Source: Microbacterium testaceum StLB037
GTDB lineage: Bacteria; Actinomycetota; Actinomycetes; Actinomycetales; Microbacteriaceae
NCBI RefSeq assembly: GCF_000202635.1
Contig: NC_015125.1
Coordinates: 3,658,001 to 3,722,000, forward strand
Direction: 5' to 3'
Length of the DNA stretch: 64,000 bases
Every line of letters starts with the position of its first letter. The first letter of the stretch is position 1. The position numbers and the translations under genes were made by a program. Under the pieces are notes generated by a model, which saw only the letters and a program-made list of their open reading frames with translations, was not told the origin of the DNA and searched no databases. Positions 28,362-38,149 of the stretch are shown piece by piece.

Positions 28362-30199
28362 TGGCCCGCATCCGCCAGTCCGACATAGACGAGGTCAAGG
28401 CGCGGGTCAACATCGCCGATGTCGTCGGTGAGCGCGTCGCGCTGAAGTCCGCCGGTGTGGGCTCGATGAAGGGGCTCTGCCCGTTCCACGACGAGCGCAG
28501 CCCGAGCTTCCACGTGCGACCGCAGGTCGGCTACTACCACTGCTTCGGCTGCGGGGAGTCGGGCGATGTCTACTCCTTCCTCCGCGCGATGGACCACGTC
28601 TCGTTCACCGAGGCCGTCGAGCGGATGGCCGCGCGCGTGGGCTACACGCTGCACTACGAAGACGGCGGCCCCGCGCCCGAGACCACCGGGCGCTCGCGCC
28701 TGTACGCCGCCAACGCCGCAGCCGCCGAATACTTCCGCGCGCAGCTGATGACGCCCGAGGCCGACACGGGCCGGCGCTTCCTCGGCGACCGCGGGTTCGA
28801 CGCGGGAGCGGCGGCGCACTTCGGCGTCGGCTACGCCCCCAAGGGCTGGTCGCACCTCATGGACCACCTGCTCGCGCAGAAGTTCACGCGCGACGAGCTG
28901 CTGCAGGCGGGACTCGTCTCGCAGGGGCAGCGCGGCGTGTACGACCGGTTCCGCGGGCGGCTCGTCTGGCCCATCCGGGATGTCACCGGGCAGGTGATCG
29001 GTTTCGGGGCGCGCAAGCTCTACGACGACGACCAGGGCCCGAAGTACCTCAACACCCCCGAGACGCCGATCTACAAGAAGGCCCAGGTTCTCTACGGCCT
29101 CGACCTGGCGAAGCGCGACATCTCGCGCTCGCACCGGGTCGTCGTCGTCGAGGGCTACACCGACGTCATGGCGTGCCACCTCGCCGGCATCACCACGGCG
29201 ATCGCCTCGTGCGGGACCGCGTTCGGCAGCGACCACATCACGGTGCTCCGCCGCGTCATGGGCGACGACAGCTCCTCGGGCGAGGTCGTCTTCACCTTCG
29301 ATCCGGATGCCGCGGGCCAGAAGGCGGCGCTTCGCGCCTTCGCCGACGAGAAGCGCTTCGCCGCCCAGACGTACGTCGCCGTGGCTCCCGAAGGCCTCGA
29401 CCCGTGCGATCTGCGTCTCCAGCGCGGAGACGGCGCGGTGCGGGCGCTGATGGACAACAAAGCCCCGATGTTCGAGTTCGTGATCGACCAGCGTCTGAAG
29501 GACTTCGACCTCGGCAGCGTCGAGGGGCGCGCGGGGGCGCTCCGGGCCGCGGCCCCGATCGTCGCCGACATCCGCGATCCCGCGCTGCGCCCCGGCTACG
29601 TCCGCGTCCTCGCGCGGCGGCTCGGTCTCGACATGCCCGAGGTGCAGTCCGCCGTCGAGCGCGCCGCGCGCGGCGCCGACAGGGCCGAGAAACGCGAGAC
29701 CGCACGCGAGGCGGACGCGGCCCCCGTCGCGGTGTCCGTGACCATGGCCTCGCTGCCGAACACCCGCGACGTCGCCCTCGAGCGCGGCGCGATGATGGCG
29801 TTCCTCCAGTACGGGCACCGGATCGAGCCCGAGCTGTTCCTGCGCGCGCTGCAGACACCGTTCGGTCACCCCGCCCTCGAAGCGGTGCGGAGCACTCTGG
29901 CATCCACGGATCTGTCCCAACCCGGGTGGGCCGTCGCGGCCGTCGAGGCGGTCCGCGAGCCGTTCCGCTCCCTCGCCGCCGAACTGCTGACGTCCGAGTT
30001 CCCCGCGCGCACCGAGGAGGGGGCGGTCGTCGCGGCGAACGACCTGTCGCGACGGTTGCTCGTCCGCGAACTCGAGCGCCAGAAGGCCGAGCTGCTGCGC
30101 GAGGTGCAGCGCGTCCCCGCCGACACCGACGAGGGGCGTCGCCTCGGGCTGCGCCTGCGCGATCTCGAGGCGGATCGCCAGCGGCTCATCGCCTCATAG
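28361..30199 (+). CDS. dnaG: DNA primase DnaG
   Basis: A 612-residue primase that makes RNA primers at the replication fork. The N-terminal CHC2 zinc finger is CPFHDERSPSFHV ... YHCFGCGESGD (residues about 39-67). The TOPRIM core shows VVVEGYTDVMACHLAGI and the FDPDAAGQKAA acid motif. The C-terminal region is a helical helicase-binding domain. Full length and intact. Confidence 0.97.
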   Translation: MARIRQSDIDEVKARVNIADVVGERVALKSAGVGSMKGLCPFHDERSPSFHVRPQVGYYHCFGCGESGDVYSFLRAMDHVSFTEAVERMAARVGYTLHYEDGGPAPETTGRSRLYAANAAAAEYFRAQLMTPEADTGRRFLGDRGFDAGAAAHFGVGYAPKGWSHLMDHLLAQKFTRDELLQAGLVSQGQRGVYDRFRGRLVWPIRDVTGQVIGFGARKLYDDDQGPKYLNTPETPIYKKAQVLYGLDLAKRDISRSHRVVVVEGYTDVMACHLAGITTAIASCGTAFGSDHITVLRRVMGDDSSSGEVVFTFDPDAAGQKAALRAFADEKRFAAQTYVAVAPEGLDPCDLRLQRGDGAVRALMDNKAPMFEFVIDQRLKDFDLGSVEGRAGALRAAAPIVADIRDPALRPGYVRVLARRLGLDMPEVQSAVERAARGADRAEKRETAREADAAPVAVSVTMASLPNTRDVALERGAMMAFLQYGHRIEPELFLRALQTPFGHPALEAVRSTLASTDLSQPGWAVAAVEAVREPFRSLAAELLTSEFPARTEEGAVVAANDLSRRLLVRELERQKAELLREVQRVPADTDEGRRLGLRLRDLEADRQRLIAS

Positions 30200-30290
30200 C
30201 GTCGGCTGTCGCGCAACGGGCCGTTACCGCACCGGCGTGTCGGGAGGGAAGCCCGATGCGTCCCCGCGGGTCTTCGGCGAGGATGAGGGG

Positions 30291-31064
30291 ATGCCCCGGA
30301 CACTCGACACCGACGTCGCCATCCGCGCCGACGATCTCTCGCTCGCTCGCAACGGCGTCCGCGTGATCGACGGCATCACCCTGACGCTTCCGTTCGCCGA
30401 GACGCTGGTGGTGCGCGGGGCGACCGGCTCGGGCAAGACGTCCCTGGTCTCGATGCTCGCGGGCCGACCCGACGAAGGGCTGAGCGTCGTCGGGGGAGAG
30501 GCGTACGTCCACGGCATCTCCGCGCGGCGCCCCGGGCGCGCGCACCGCGAGTGGACGTTCCACACGGGCTACCTCCCGCAGGGGGCCGGCGCTTCGCTGC
30601 CCTCGCGCCTCACCGTGCAGGACGTCATCGCCGAGCCGATCACGAGTCGCGACCGCCGTGTGAACACCCGGGCCCTCGCGGTCCGGGTCGCGACCCTTCT
30701 CGACGAGATGGAGCTGCCCCTCGGCACGGCGCCGAAGTATCCGTACGAGCTCAGCGCCGGCATGCGGCAGCGCGTGGCGCTGGCCCGCGCGTTCGTGCTG
30801 GAGCCCCGGCTCTTCGTCGCGGACGACCTCTACGCGAACCTCGACGTCGAGGTGCGCGCCGCCGCGCGCGCGTCGATCGTGCGTCGGCGCGACGAGCGCG
30901 GAATGGCCACCGTGGTCGTGACGAACGACGCCGACGCCCCGACGGATCTGGATGCCGACGTGCTCGTGCTGCACGGCGGCCACGCCGTCGCGTTCGGTCA
31001 CGGAGCCGACGAGCTGCAGTGGACGCCGGGCGGCGCGCCCGACCGGCGCGTTTCGACCGCCTGA
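30291..31064 (+). CDS. Orphan ABC transporter ATP-binding protein
   Basis: A 257-residue ABC ATPase. Walker A is GATGSGKTS, the signature is LSAGMRQRVALARAF, and Walker B reads RLFVADDLYANLD, with Asp where the catalytic Glu is normally found. The Q-loop region (TGYLPQGAGASLPSRLTVQD) and position of the helical domain resemble oligopeptide/nickel-type importers. No permease or binding protein gene is nearby: dnaG precedes it and tRNA-Asn follows. ATG 30291 is chosen with GCGAGG eight bases upstream. The D-for-E change could slow hydrolysis. Confidence 0.85.
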   Translation: MPRTLDTDVAIRADDLSLARNGVRVIDGITLTLPFAETLVVRGATGSGKTSLVSMLAGRPDEGLSVVGGEAYVHGISARRPGRAHREWTFHTGYLPQGAGASLPSRLTVQDVIAEPITSRDRRVNTRALAVRVATLLDEMELPLGTAPKYPYELSAGMRQRVALARAFVLEPRLFVADDLYANLDVEVRAAARASIVRRRDERGMATVVVTNDADAPTDLDADVLVLHGGHAVAFGHGADELQWTPGGAPDRRVSTA

Positions 31065-31126
31065 TTTTTCGACTGCCCCGCGGTGCTGTTAGTATCGTGT
31101 GGTTGCCCGCCGCAAGGCGAGCATGA

Positions 31127-31199
31127 TCCTCGGTAGCTCAATTGGCAGAGCAATCGGCTGTTAACCGATAGGTTCTTGGTTCGAGTCCAAGCCGGGGAG
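31127..31199 (+). tRNA. tRNA-Asn (anticodon GTT)
   Basis: A 73-base cloverleaf. Acceptor TCCTCGG pairs with CCGGGGA (one T-G wobble), the D arm contains TAGCTCAATTGGCAGAG, the anticodon loop is CTGTTAA (GTT), and the T arm has GGTTCGAGTCC. CCA is not encoded. A terminator hairpin follows 37 bases downstream. Confidence 0.97.
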
Positions 31200-31236
31200 C
31201 GAGATGTCCACGCCCATCTAGCGTGGCTCTCAACCT

Positions 31237-31268
31237 AGGCCCGGGCTTCCACCCCGGGCCTTACCTTT
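31237..31268 (+). terminator. Rho-independent terminator after tRNA-Asn
   Basis: AGGCCCGGG at 31237-31245 pairs with 31253-31261 across a seven-base loop and is followed by TACCTTTT, a clear T-rich tail. Confidence 0.85.
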
Positions 31269-31380
31269 TCCCGGAGAACGGCCACGGATCGCCCGCTCGG
31301 CTCGTCGCGGTCCCCGGCCGTGGGAGCGGTTCCACTAGACTCGCTCCGGCCCTCGCCCGAGGCCGGAGAGGACACCGCCC

Positions 31381-33810
31381 GTGCACGCAGCGACACCGCG
31401 CGTGCGCCGCGATCTGCAGGGCCTCCGCGCGATCGCGGTGCTGGCGGTGGTGGCCACCCACCTGACCGGCTGGCCGAGGGGCGGCTTCGTCGGAGTCGAC
31501 GTGTTCTTCGTGCTGTCCGGCTTCCTCGTCACCGGCATCCTGCTCCGCGACCTGGAGTCCCGCGGAACGGTGCACCTCCGGCGCTTCTTCGCCCGCCGCG
31601 TGCGTCGTCTGCTCCCCGCGGCTCTTCTGGTTCTCGCGGGGGTCGTGGGCACCGGGTTCCTCGTCTTCCCCGGCGTGCGAGCGGAGGACCTCGTCGCCGA
31701 CGCGCTCGCCGCGGCCGGGCTCGTGTCGAACTGGCGATTCGCCCTCGAGGGCCGCGACTACTTCTCGAGCGTCGACGTGTCGCCGTTGCAGCACTTCTGG
31801 TCGCTGTCCGTCGAAGAGCAGTTCTCGCTGTGCTGGCCCGTGCTCGTCCTCCTCGCCGTGTCGTTCCTCCCCGCGCTCGCTCGCCGCGGGAGCGCCGGTC
31901 GCTCGGCGGTGGGCGTCCTCGCGGCGCTGGTCGTCGTGGCATCCGGGATCGTTGCGTGGATGCAGACGTCGAGCGACCCCGCGGTGGCCTACTTCTCGAC
32001 ATTCACGCGCGCGGGGGAGCTCGGCGTCGGCGCCGTCCTCGCCAGCCTCGCCCCCGTGCTGGCGCGCCTTCACGCAGCCGTGCGCGTTCCCCTGGCCTGG
32101 ATCGGGGTGGGTATCGTGGCCGCCTCGTTCGTCATCGTCGATCCCGAATCGCCGTTCCCCGCCCCGTGGGCGGCTCTTCCGGTCGCCGGGGCCGCACTCG
32201 TGATCGCGGCGGGGATCGGGGGAGACCCGCGGCATCGATCCTTGTTCGTGCTGACCAACCCGCTCGCCGTGGCCATCGGCGACGTCTCGTACTCCCTGTA
32301 CCTCTGGCACCTGCCCGTCATCGTCTTCGCGGGTGCGCTCCTGCCGCCGGGGCCGGCGGCGATGCCGATCACCGTGCTCATCCTCGTCGTCCTGACGGTC
32401 GCGACCTTCCTCGGTGTGGAGCAGCCCCTGCACCGGTCGCCGTGGCTGAACCGCGACGACGGGTCGCCTCTCCCGCCCGAGCCGCTGACGCCCGCGCCCC
32501 TCGCATCTGCTCCCCTCACGCCCGTGGCGGCCGCTCCGGCTGCTCGCGCACACTCCACGACACCTCCGCGTTCGTCCGCCCTGGCATCGCGCCCGGCCGG
32601 GTGGGTGCCGGGCCAGCGCTACTACCCGGGCTCGCGACCCGGCGCGGCACCCCCGCCCGACTCGGCCGCCCCGGTGTCGCGGATCGACCGGTCCGCCGGC
32701 CCGCCGCCCTCCGCGGACATCCCCGCGCTCATGGCACCCACGCCGCCCCCCGAGAGCCCCCGCGCCGCGCAGCCGTTCGCGGCCACGCCCCCGCCCCGCC
32801 AGAGCTGGGCCGACTGGCGCTCCCGCTTCGCGCCGCGGATGGGCCTGGCCGCCGCGAGCCTCGTGATCGGGGCGGGGGCGACGGTGCTGGCCGTCTTCGT
32901 CGCGTACGGAGCTCCCGTCCTCCCTCCCGCGCCCGCTCCCGCCGCGGTCGCGACGCCCCACGACGACGGCGGCTCGCTCACCGCGCTGCAAGCCGATCTC
33001 GCCGCCGCGACGACGGCCGCCGCCTGGCCCGAGCTGCATCCCTCGATCGACGACGCGATGCGGGAGTCCTCCGCCGCCAACCGCGCGCACGACTGCTTCA
33101 CGCCCGACCCTCTTCCCGACCTCGGCCGCTGCACCTGGGGCAGCCCCGATGCGCCGCGGCACCTCTATCTCGTCGGAGATTCCAGCGCGATGGCCTACGC
33201 GCCCACGTTCGCGAAGCTCGCCGAAGACAGCGGAGGCCAGTGGCGCGTCACCACGGTGGGGATGTACGGATGCCGCTTCACCGACGTCCTCATCGAGAGC
33301 CGGGATCCCGCGGTCACGGCGGGCTGCGCACAGCGCAAGACGGACGTCGCCGCGCTGATCGCCGCCGCCCCCGCGGATCTCCTCGTCGTCTCGAACGCCT
33401 TCACCCTGGCGCGCACGGTCGACGGGCGCGATCTCAACGCCGAGGAGGTGGCATCCGCTGTCTCTTCCGAGGTCGGCGGGTGGGCACCCGCCGGACGCAC
33501 GGTGTACCTGTCTCCGCCCCCGCACGGCGCGGACCTCGGTCGCTGCGTCTCGAGTGTGACGGGCCCGGGGGCGTGTCTCGCCGCCGTCGACGACGTCTGG
33601 ACCGACATGGAGAGCGCGATCGAGGCGCGGGCCACGACGACGGGAGACACGGCGATCAGCGCCCTGCCGTTCACGTGCGTCGACCGGGTCTGCCCCGCGT
33701 TCGCCGGCGACATCCCGGTCCGCTACGACGAGATCCACATCACGCCCGCGTACGCGGAGCGTCTGACGCCGATCCTCCGCGCGGACCTGACCGCCCGCGG
33801 CCTGCTGTGA
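31381..33810 (+). CDS. Acyltransferase-3 / SGNH fusion (OafA-type O-acetyltransferase)
   Basis: 809 residues. The N-terminal about 350 residues are an acyltransferase_3 membrane domain with about ten hydrophobic segments, starting RRDLQGLRAIAVLAVV and carrying the signature LQHFWSLSVEEQFSLCWPVL. A Pro/Ala-rich linker (about 360-490) and one more membrane segment lead to an extracytoplasmic SGNH-hydrolase domain with GDSSAMAYAP and a C-terminal DEIHITP (D-x-x-H catalytic pair). Such proteins move acetyl or other acyl groups across the membrane onto cell-wall or envelope sugars. The acceptor is unknown. The GTG start at 31381 is the first codon before the conserved N-terminus. Confidence 0.9.
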   Translation: MHAATPRVRRDLQGLRAIAVLAVVATHLTGWPRGGFVGVDVFFVLSGFLVTGILLRDLESRGTVHLRRFFARRVRRLLPAALLVLAGVVGTGFLVFPGVRAEDLVADALAAAGLVSNWRFALEGRDYFSSVDVSPLQHFWSLSVEEQFSLCWPVLVLLAVSFLPALARRGSAGRSAVGVLAALVVVASGIVAWMQTSSDPAVAYFSTFTRAGELGVGAVLASLAPVLARLHAAVRVPLAWIGVGIVAASFVIVDPESPFPAPWAALPVAGAALVIAAGIGGDPRHRSLFVLTNPLAVAIGDVSYSLYLWHLPVIVFAGALLPPGPAAMPITVLILVVLTVATFLGVEQPLHRSPWLNRDDGSPLPPEPLTPAPLASAPLTPVAAAPAARAHSTTPPRSSALASRPAGWVPGQRYYPGSRPGAAPPPDSAAPVSRIDRSAGPPPSADIPALMAPTPPPESPRAAQPFAATPPPRQSWADWRSRFAPRMGLAAASLVIGAGATVLAVFVAYGAPVLPPAPAPAAVATPHDDGGSLTALQADLAAATTAAAWPELHPSIDDAMRESSAANRAHDCFTPDPLPDLGRCTWGSPDAPRHLYLVGDSSAMAYAPTFAKLAEDSGGQWRVTTVGMYGCRFTDVLIESRDPAVTAGCAQRKTDVAALIAAAPADLLVVSNAFTLARTVDGRDLNAEEVASAVSSEVGGWAPAGRTVYLSPPPHGADLGRCVSSVTGPGACLAAVDDVWTDMESAIEARATTTGDTAISALPFTCVDRVCPAFAGDIPVRYDEIHITPAYAERLTPILRADLTARGLL

Positions 33811-33847
33811 CGGCCCGCCCCACCGCGAAGCCTGCGAGGCTGGGAGC

Positions 33848-34777
33848 GTGACCCCCGCGAACGATCCCGACCGGTACGACCTCGACGCCCTGCGCGAGAG
33901 CCTGCTCGACGAACGCGGGGGAGAGGTGGACGACAGCATCCCTGCGCTCGCGGATGCCGATCCCGACCTCTGCGCGATCGCTCTCGCACTGCCGGACGGG
34001 ACCGTGCGCTCCAGCACGGACGCGGATGTCGCGTTCAGCATCCAGTCCGCCGTGAAGCCCTTCCTGTTCGCTCTCGCACTGCTCGACACCGGCGGCGAAG
34101 CCCTCGACCGCGTGGGCATCGAACCCACGGGGGAGTCCTTCGACGCGATCAAACTCGAAAGCGGGACCGGACGACCCCCGAACCCGATGGTGAACGCGGG
34201 CGCGCTGCTCACCGCGGCCCTGGTGGACGGCGAGGGTCCGACCGCGCGCAGCGCCCGGATCGCGCGAGGACTCGCCGCCTTCGCCGGCCGCGAGCTCGAC
34301 GTCGACGAAGACGTCGCGCACGACGAACACCTGCTCGGCGACCGCAATCACGCCCTCGCCCATCTCATGCGGGCCGAGGACACCCTGGCGGTCTCGGCCG
34401 ACGATGCCGTCGCGGTCTACGCGCGCGCCTGCGCGACACTCGTGGATGCCGCGACCCTGGCCGTCATGGGGGCGACGCTCGCGCTCGGCGGCGTCAACCC
34501 GCGGACCGGCGAGCGGGTCGTCCCCGAAGCCGTGGCGCGCGACGTCGTGTCGGTCATGGCGACCTGCGGGGTCTACGACGGGTCGGGCCGCTGGATGCGC
34601 GCGGTCGGCGTCCCGGCGAAGTCGAGCGTGTCGGGGTCCCTCGTCCTGTCGACTCCCGGTCGGCTGGGCGCCGCAGCGGTCAGCCCTCCGCTCGACGAGC
34701 AGGGCACGAGCGTGCGTGGGCGCCTCGCCAGCGAGGTGCTCAGCCGGGACCTCCACCTCCACAGCTTCGCCGTCTGA
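33848..34777 (+). CDS. glsA: Glutaminase GlsA
   Basis: A 309-residue serine-dependent glutaminase that hydrolyses L-glutamine to glutamate and ammonia. The beta-lactamase-like fold shows the S-x-x-K catalytic pair in FSIQSAVKPF (Ser67 and Lys70), SGTGRPPNPMVNAGAL for substrate binding, and VGVPAKSSVSGSLV near the C-terminus. Length is normal for bacterial GlsA without the extra STAS domain. GTG start, 37 bases after the acyltransferase stop. Confidence 0.95.
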   Translation: MTPANDPDRYDLDALRESLLDERGGEVDDSIPALADADPDLCAIALALPDGTVRSSTDADVAFSIQSAVKPFLFALALLDTGGEALDRVGIEPTGESFDAIKLESGTGRPPNPMVNAGALLTAALVDGEGPTARSARIARGLAAFAGRELDVDEDVAHDEHLLGDRNHALAHLMRAEDTLAVSADDAVAVYARACATLVDAATLAVMGATLALGGVNPRTGERVVPEAVARDVVSVMATCGVYDGSGRWMRAVGVPAKSSVSGSLVLSTPGRLGAAAVSPPLDEQGTSVRGRLASEVLSRDLHLHSFAV

Positions 34778-34857
34778 GTGGCGGTTCGGCGGGGACACCA
34801 TTCGCCGCCTGTGAGAGCATCTGCATGACCCCTTCACCGCTCACCCCAGGAGAGTCG

Positions 34858-35232
34858 ATGCCCGTTGCCGCCCGCCGCCGCGCGTCACGCACCGTGACGA
34901 TCGGTGTCGTCGCCGCCCTCGCCGCCACCCTCACGGGGTGCGGGCAGGGGACGAACGTCTCCGAGGACTACGCGCAGATCTGCCGCGACAACGCGACCGA
35001 GAAGCGGCTCCCGGACGACGACTGCAACAATCACGGCGGCAGCGCCCACTGGTACTACCTGCCCCTCGGGTCGAGCAGCCGCAACGTGCCGGCCGTCGGC
35101 GACCGCGCCTCGGGCGGCGTCGACACCCTGCCCGGCGGGAAGACCGCCGCGAAGGGCATTTCGGGCGACGGGGCGAGCGTCTCGCGCGGCGGGTTCGGCG
35201 GATCGGGATCCGACGGAAGTCACGGCGGCTGA
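34858..35232 (+). CDS. Putative lipoprotein paired with a glutathionylspermidine-synthase-like enzyme
   Basis: 124 residues. The N-terminus has four arginines, a hydrophobic stretch and the lipobox LTGC (Cys near residue 28), so it is probably lipid-anchored outside the membrane. The rest holds three more cysteines, an HWYYLPLGS segment and a Gly/Ser-rich tail (GGFGGSGSDGSHGG). Start: ATG 34858 with AGGAGAG upstream, rather than ATG 34825, because the former gives a proper signal peptide. The stop shares one base with the following gene. Small lipoproteins of this kind often sit beside GspS-like ATP-grasp genes; the function is unknown. Confidence 0.75.
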   Translation: MPVAARRRASRTVTIGVVAALAATLTGCGQGTNVSEDYAQICRDNATEKRLPDDDCNNHGGSAHWYYLPLGSSSRNVPAVGDRASGGVDTLPGGKTAAKGISGDGASVSRGGFGGSGSDGSHGG

Positions 35233-36536
35233 TGCGCCGCATCGAACTGGCGCCCCGACCCGACTGGGAGCGCACGATCAAGCAGTCGGGTCTCATCTAC
35301 TCCCGGTCGCTACGCGACGACGGCTCGGCGGTCGAGTACTGGAACGATGGCGCGGCGTACGTCTTCACCCTCCCCGAGGTCGAGGCGCTCGAGAAGCAGA
35401 CCGAGGAACTGCACCGCATGTGCCGCGAGGCGGCGACCTACCTGGCATCCGGAGAACTCGGACACCTCGGCCTCACCCCGCAGGCGTTCGAGTTCGCCCA
35501 GTGGTCGCTGGAGCAGGACGAGCCCGATGTCTACGCACGCTTCGACCTGGCCTACGCCGGCGACGGCTCTCCGGCGAAGATGCTCGAGTACAACGCCGAT
35601 ACGCCGACCGGACTCATCGAGGCCTCGGTGACCCAGTGGTTCTGGCTGCAGGACCGCATCAAGAGCGGCGCGCTGCCGGCCGACACCGACCAGTGGAACG
35701 GGCTGCACGAAGCCCTCGTCGAGCGCTGGCGCGTCCTGCTGCATCGTTCGTTGAGCGAGGGCGAGGGCGGACGCCTCTTCGTCGCCCACTCGGATGCCGA
35801 CATCTACGGCGAGGACTGGGACACGGTCGCCTACATGCGCGACCTCGCGGGCGAGGCGGGCTGGGAGCACACCGGCATCGAGATGAAGGACATCGGCTGG
35901 CACCACGGCGCGCGCCAGTTCGTGGGCGTCCCCGAGCCGTGGGGCTCGTCCCGCAGCGTCAACGCACTCCCGGGGGATGCTCCAGAGACGCAGTATCCGG
36001 TGATCCGCAACCTCTTCAAGCTCTATCCCTGGGAGGACATCGTCTCCGGTGACGACCGCGTCGTCGGCGACCAGGAGTTCGGGGCCCTGCTGATCGCCGG
36101 GCGCGGCCTGTTCGGCCGCTGGTACGAGCCGGCGTGGAAGATGTTCCTCTCGAACAAGCTGCTCCTCGTCGCGCTGTGGCGGCTGTTCCCGGATCACCCC
36201 AACCTCCTGCCCGCCTACGCCGACGGTCCGAACGGCATGACCGACTACGTCGTCAAACCCGTCTTCGGGCGCGAGGGCGATGGCATCCGGGTCCACCGTG
36301 CCGACGGCAGCGTGACGACGAACGGGCAGGAGTACCGCCGCGAGGGCACGGGTCGCGAGCGCGTGTGGCAGCAGTACCATGAGCTGCCCGACTTCCCCGG
36401 GGCGAACGGGAGCAACCATCCGGTTCTCGGCTCGTGGGTCGTGAACGACGAGGCCTACGGGGTCGGCATCCGCGAGTCCGACGGGCCGATCACCGACTAC
36501 TTCTGCCGCTTCGCCCCGAACATCATCGAGAGCTGA
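35232..36536 (+). CDS. Glutathionylspermidine synthase-like ATP-grasp protein
   Basis: A 434-residue C-N ligase. It carries pre-ATP-grasp and ATP-grasp features of the GspS C-terminal domain: SWVVNDEAYGVGIRESDGPITDYFCRF at the end (shown in part), YVVKPVFGREGDGIRV for ATP/Mg binding, and EYNADTPTGLIEASVTQWFW. No amidase domain is present, so it is only the synthetase part. Actinobacteria lack glutathione, so the real substrate must differ; a peptide or polyamine ligation is likely. It is coupled to the upstream lipoprotein gene. Confidence 0.85.
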   Translation: MRRIELAPRPDWERTIKQSGLIYSRSLRDDGSAVEYWNDGAAYVFTLPEVEALEKQTEELHRMCREAATYLASGELGHLGLTPQAFEFAQWSLEQDEPDVYARFDLAYAGDGSPAKMLEYNADTPTGLIEASVTQWFWLQDRIKSGALPADTDQWNGLHEALVERWRVLLHRSLSEGEGGRLFVAHSDADIYGEDWDTVAYMRDLAGEAGWEHTGIEMKDIGWHHGARQFVGVPEPWGSSRSVNALPGDAPETQYPVIRNLFKLYPWEDIVSGDDRVVGDQEFGALLIAGRGLFGRWYEPAWKMFLSNKLLLVALWRLFPDHPNLLPAYADGPNGMTDYVVKPVFGREGDGIRVHRADGSVTTNGQEYRREGTGRERVWQQYHELPDFPGANGSNHPVLGSWVVNDEAYGVGIRESDGPITDYFCRFAPNIIES

Positions 36537-36578
36537 CCTCCGGATGCCGCGCGGCCCGCGCCGCGGCGCGATCGGCGC

Positions 36579-37145
36579 TCACGCGTCGATGTCGTCGACT
36601 CCCGGCATCCAGGACGCACCGGGCTTGCCCCACTTGCGCTTCTTCGCGATCTTCGCGACCACCCGGCTGTCCTCGTCGTCGAGACGATCGACGTACAGAA
36701 TGCCGTCGAGGTGATCGAACTCGTGCTGGAGGATGCGCGCCCGCCAGCCCGTCACCTCGATGCGCACGGGTCGACCGTCGAGATCGACGCCGGTGAGGAG
36801 CGCGGCATCCGAACGACGCAGCGGGAACCGCTCACCGGGGAACGACAGGCACCCCTCGGACTCGTCGTCGGGGTCGGGATAACCGGGCTCGAGCGGACGG
36901 ATCCACAGCTCGGGGTTGATGACGACGCCCCGCCACGGGAGACCCTCGTCGTCCTCGTACGTGTACGTGAAGATGCGCAGGCCCACGCCCACCTGCGGTG
37001 CGGCGAGACCGACGCCGGGGGCGGCATCCATCGTCTCGAACATGTCGGCGACGAGGGTGCGCACCTCCTCGGTGATCTCGTCGACGCGGGCGGCGGGAGC
37101 GTGCAGCACGGGATCACCCATGATGCGAATCGGGAGAACGGCCAC
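36579..37145 (-). CDS. def: Peptide deformylase
   Basis: A 188-residue metalloenzyme that removes the formyl group from nascent proteins. All three motifs are present: GVGLAAPQ (residues 44-51), EGCLS (97-101, metal-binding Cys) and QHEFDH (140-145, two His ligands and the catalytic Glu). It is convergent with the GspS-like gene and divergent from the transporter at 37187. Confidence 0.96.
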   Translation of the reverse strand: MAVLPIRIMGDPVLHAPAARVDEITEEVRTLVADMFETMDAAPGVGLAAPQVGVGLRIFTYTYEDDEGLPWRGVVINPELWIRPLEPGYPDPDDESEGCLSFPGERFPLRRSDAALLTGVDLDGRPVRIEVTGWRARILQHEFDHLDGILYVDRLDDEDSRVVAKIAKKRKWGKPGASWMPGVDDIDA

Positions 37146-37186
37146 GTCACCAGCCTATCCAGCGAGCGGGCGGCTATCGTCGGAGG

Positions 37187-38149
37187 GTGATCCCGCTCGA
37201 TGTCTCCCTCAGCGACGGAATCGACCAACTCGTCGGTGTCTTCCGCGACCCCCGCATTCTTCTCGGCATCCCGCTCGCCCTTCTCGGCGCGGTCTTCATG
37301 TCGTTCGGTGCGCAGTACCAGCACCGCGGAGTCCAGAAAGTCGAACGCCTCTCGGGCAAGACCACCGGCGGCCTGTCGCGGCAGCAGCTCACCTCGCTGC
37401 TGACGCGCCCGTCGTGGGTGGCCGGCACCCTGATGCTGGGCCTGGCGATCGTGTGCCAGCTGGCGGCCCTCTCGGTCGCGCCCCTCATCCTCGTGCAGCC
37501 CCTGGGGGCGATCGCCCTCGTCCTCACCACGGTACTGAACGCCCGCGTCACGCGGCACAAGCCGACCCGCCAATCGCTCATCGCGATCGCCGCGTGCGTC
37601 GGCGGCATCTTCATCTTCGTCACGATCGCCGCGTTCTTCGCGACCGAGCACGTGGTGACCGAGCGCGAACTGTGGATCATCCTCGGCATCCTGGCCGTCG
37701 TCGTGATCGTCTTCGGGGTCTTCTGGGTGCTCGTGCGGCGCAAGGCGCAGGCGCTGTTCTACATCATGGCCGCGGGCGTGATCTACGGCTTCGTCGCGAC
37801 CCTCGCCAAGGTCGTCATCAGCCGCGCGCAGGCCGGCAACTTCGAGTGGCTGACGCTGCTGTGCCTGGTGGCCCTCCTCGCCGCGGTCGCCGTCGGCGCG
37901 TACTTCGTGCAGACGGCGTACTCGGTCGGCCCGCCCGACCTGGTGATCGCCGGCCTCACGGTCATCGACCCGATCGTGGCCGTGCTCATCGGACTCCTCG
38001 TGCTCGGCGAGGCCTCGACCGCCCCCGCCTGGGCGCTCATCGGCTTCGTGATCGCCGGCGCGATCGCCACGTGGGGCGTGATCCAGCTCACGAAGCACCA
38101 CCCGCAGGTGACGGCCGACGGCAAGCCGAAGCAGCCGCGCGTCCACTGA
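37187..38149 (+). CDS. DMT-superfamily (NIPA-like) membrane transporter
   Basis: A 320-residue protein with nine or ten hydrophobic segments. The N-terminal LGIPLALLGAVFMSFGAQYQH and the segment APLILVQPLGAIALVLTTVL match the NIPA/EamA-like branch of the drug/metabolite transporter superfamily found in actinobacteria. Some NIPA proteins move Mg2+; the substrate here is not known. The tail is short, soluble and basic. GTG 37187 follows GGAG. Confidence 0.8.
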   Translation: MIPLDVSLSDGIDQLVGVFRDPRILLGIPLALLGAVFMSFGAQYQHRGVQKVERLSGKTTGGLSRQQLTSLLTRPSWVAGTLMLGLAIVCQLAALSVAPLILVQPLGAIALVLTTVLNARVTRHKPTRQSLIAIAACVGGIFIFVTIAAFFATEHVVTERELWIILGILAVVVIVFGVFWVLVRRKAQALFYIMAAGVIYGFVATLAKVVISRAQAGNFEWLTLLCLVALLAAVAVGAYFVQTAYSVGPPDLVIAGLTVIDPIVAVLIGLLVLGEASTAPAWALIGFVIAGAIATWGVIQLTKHHPQVTADGKPKQPRVH

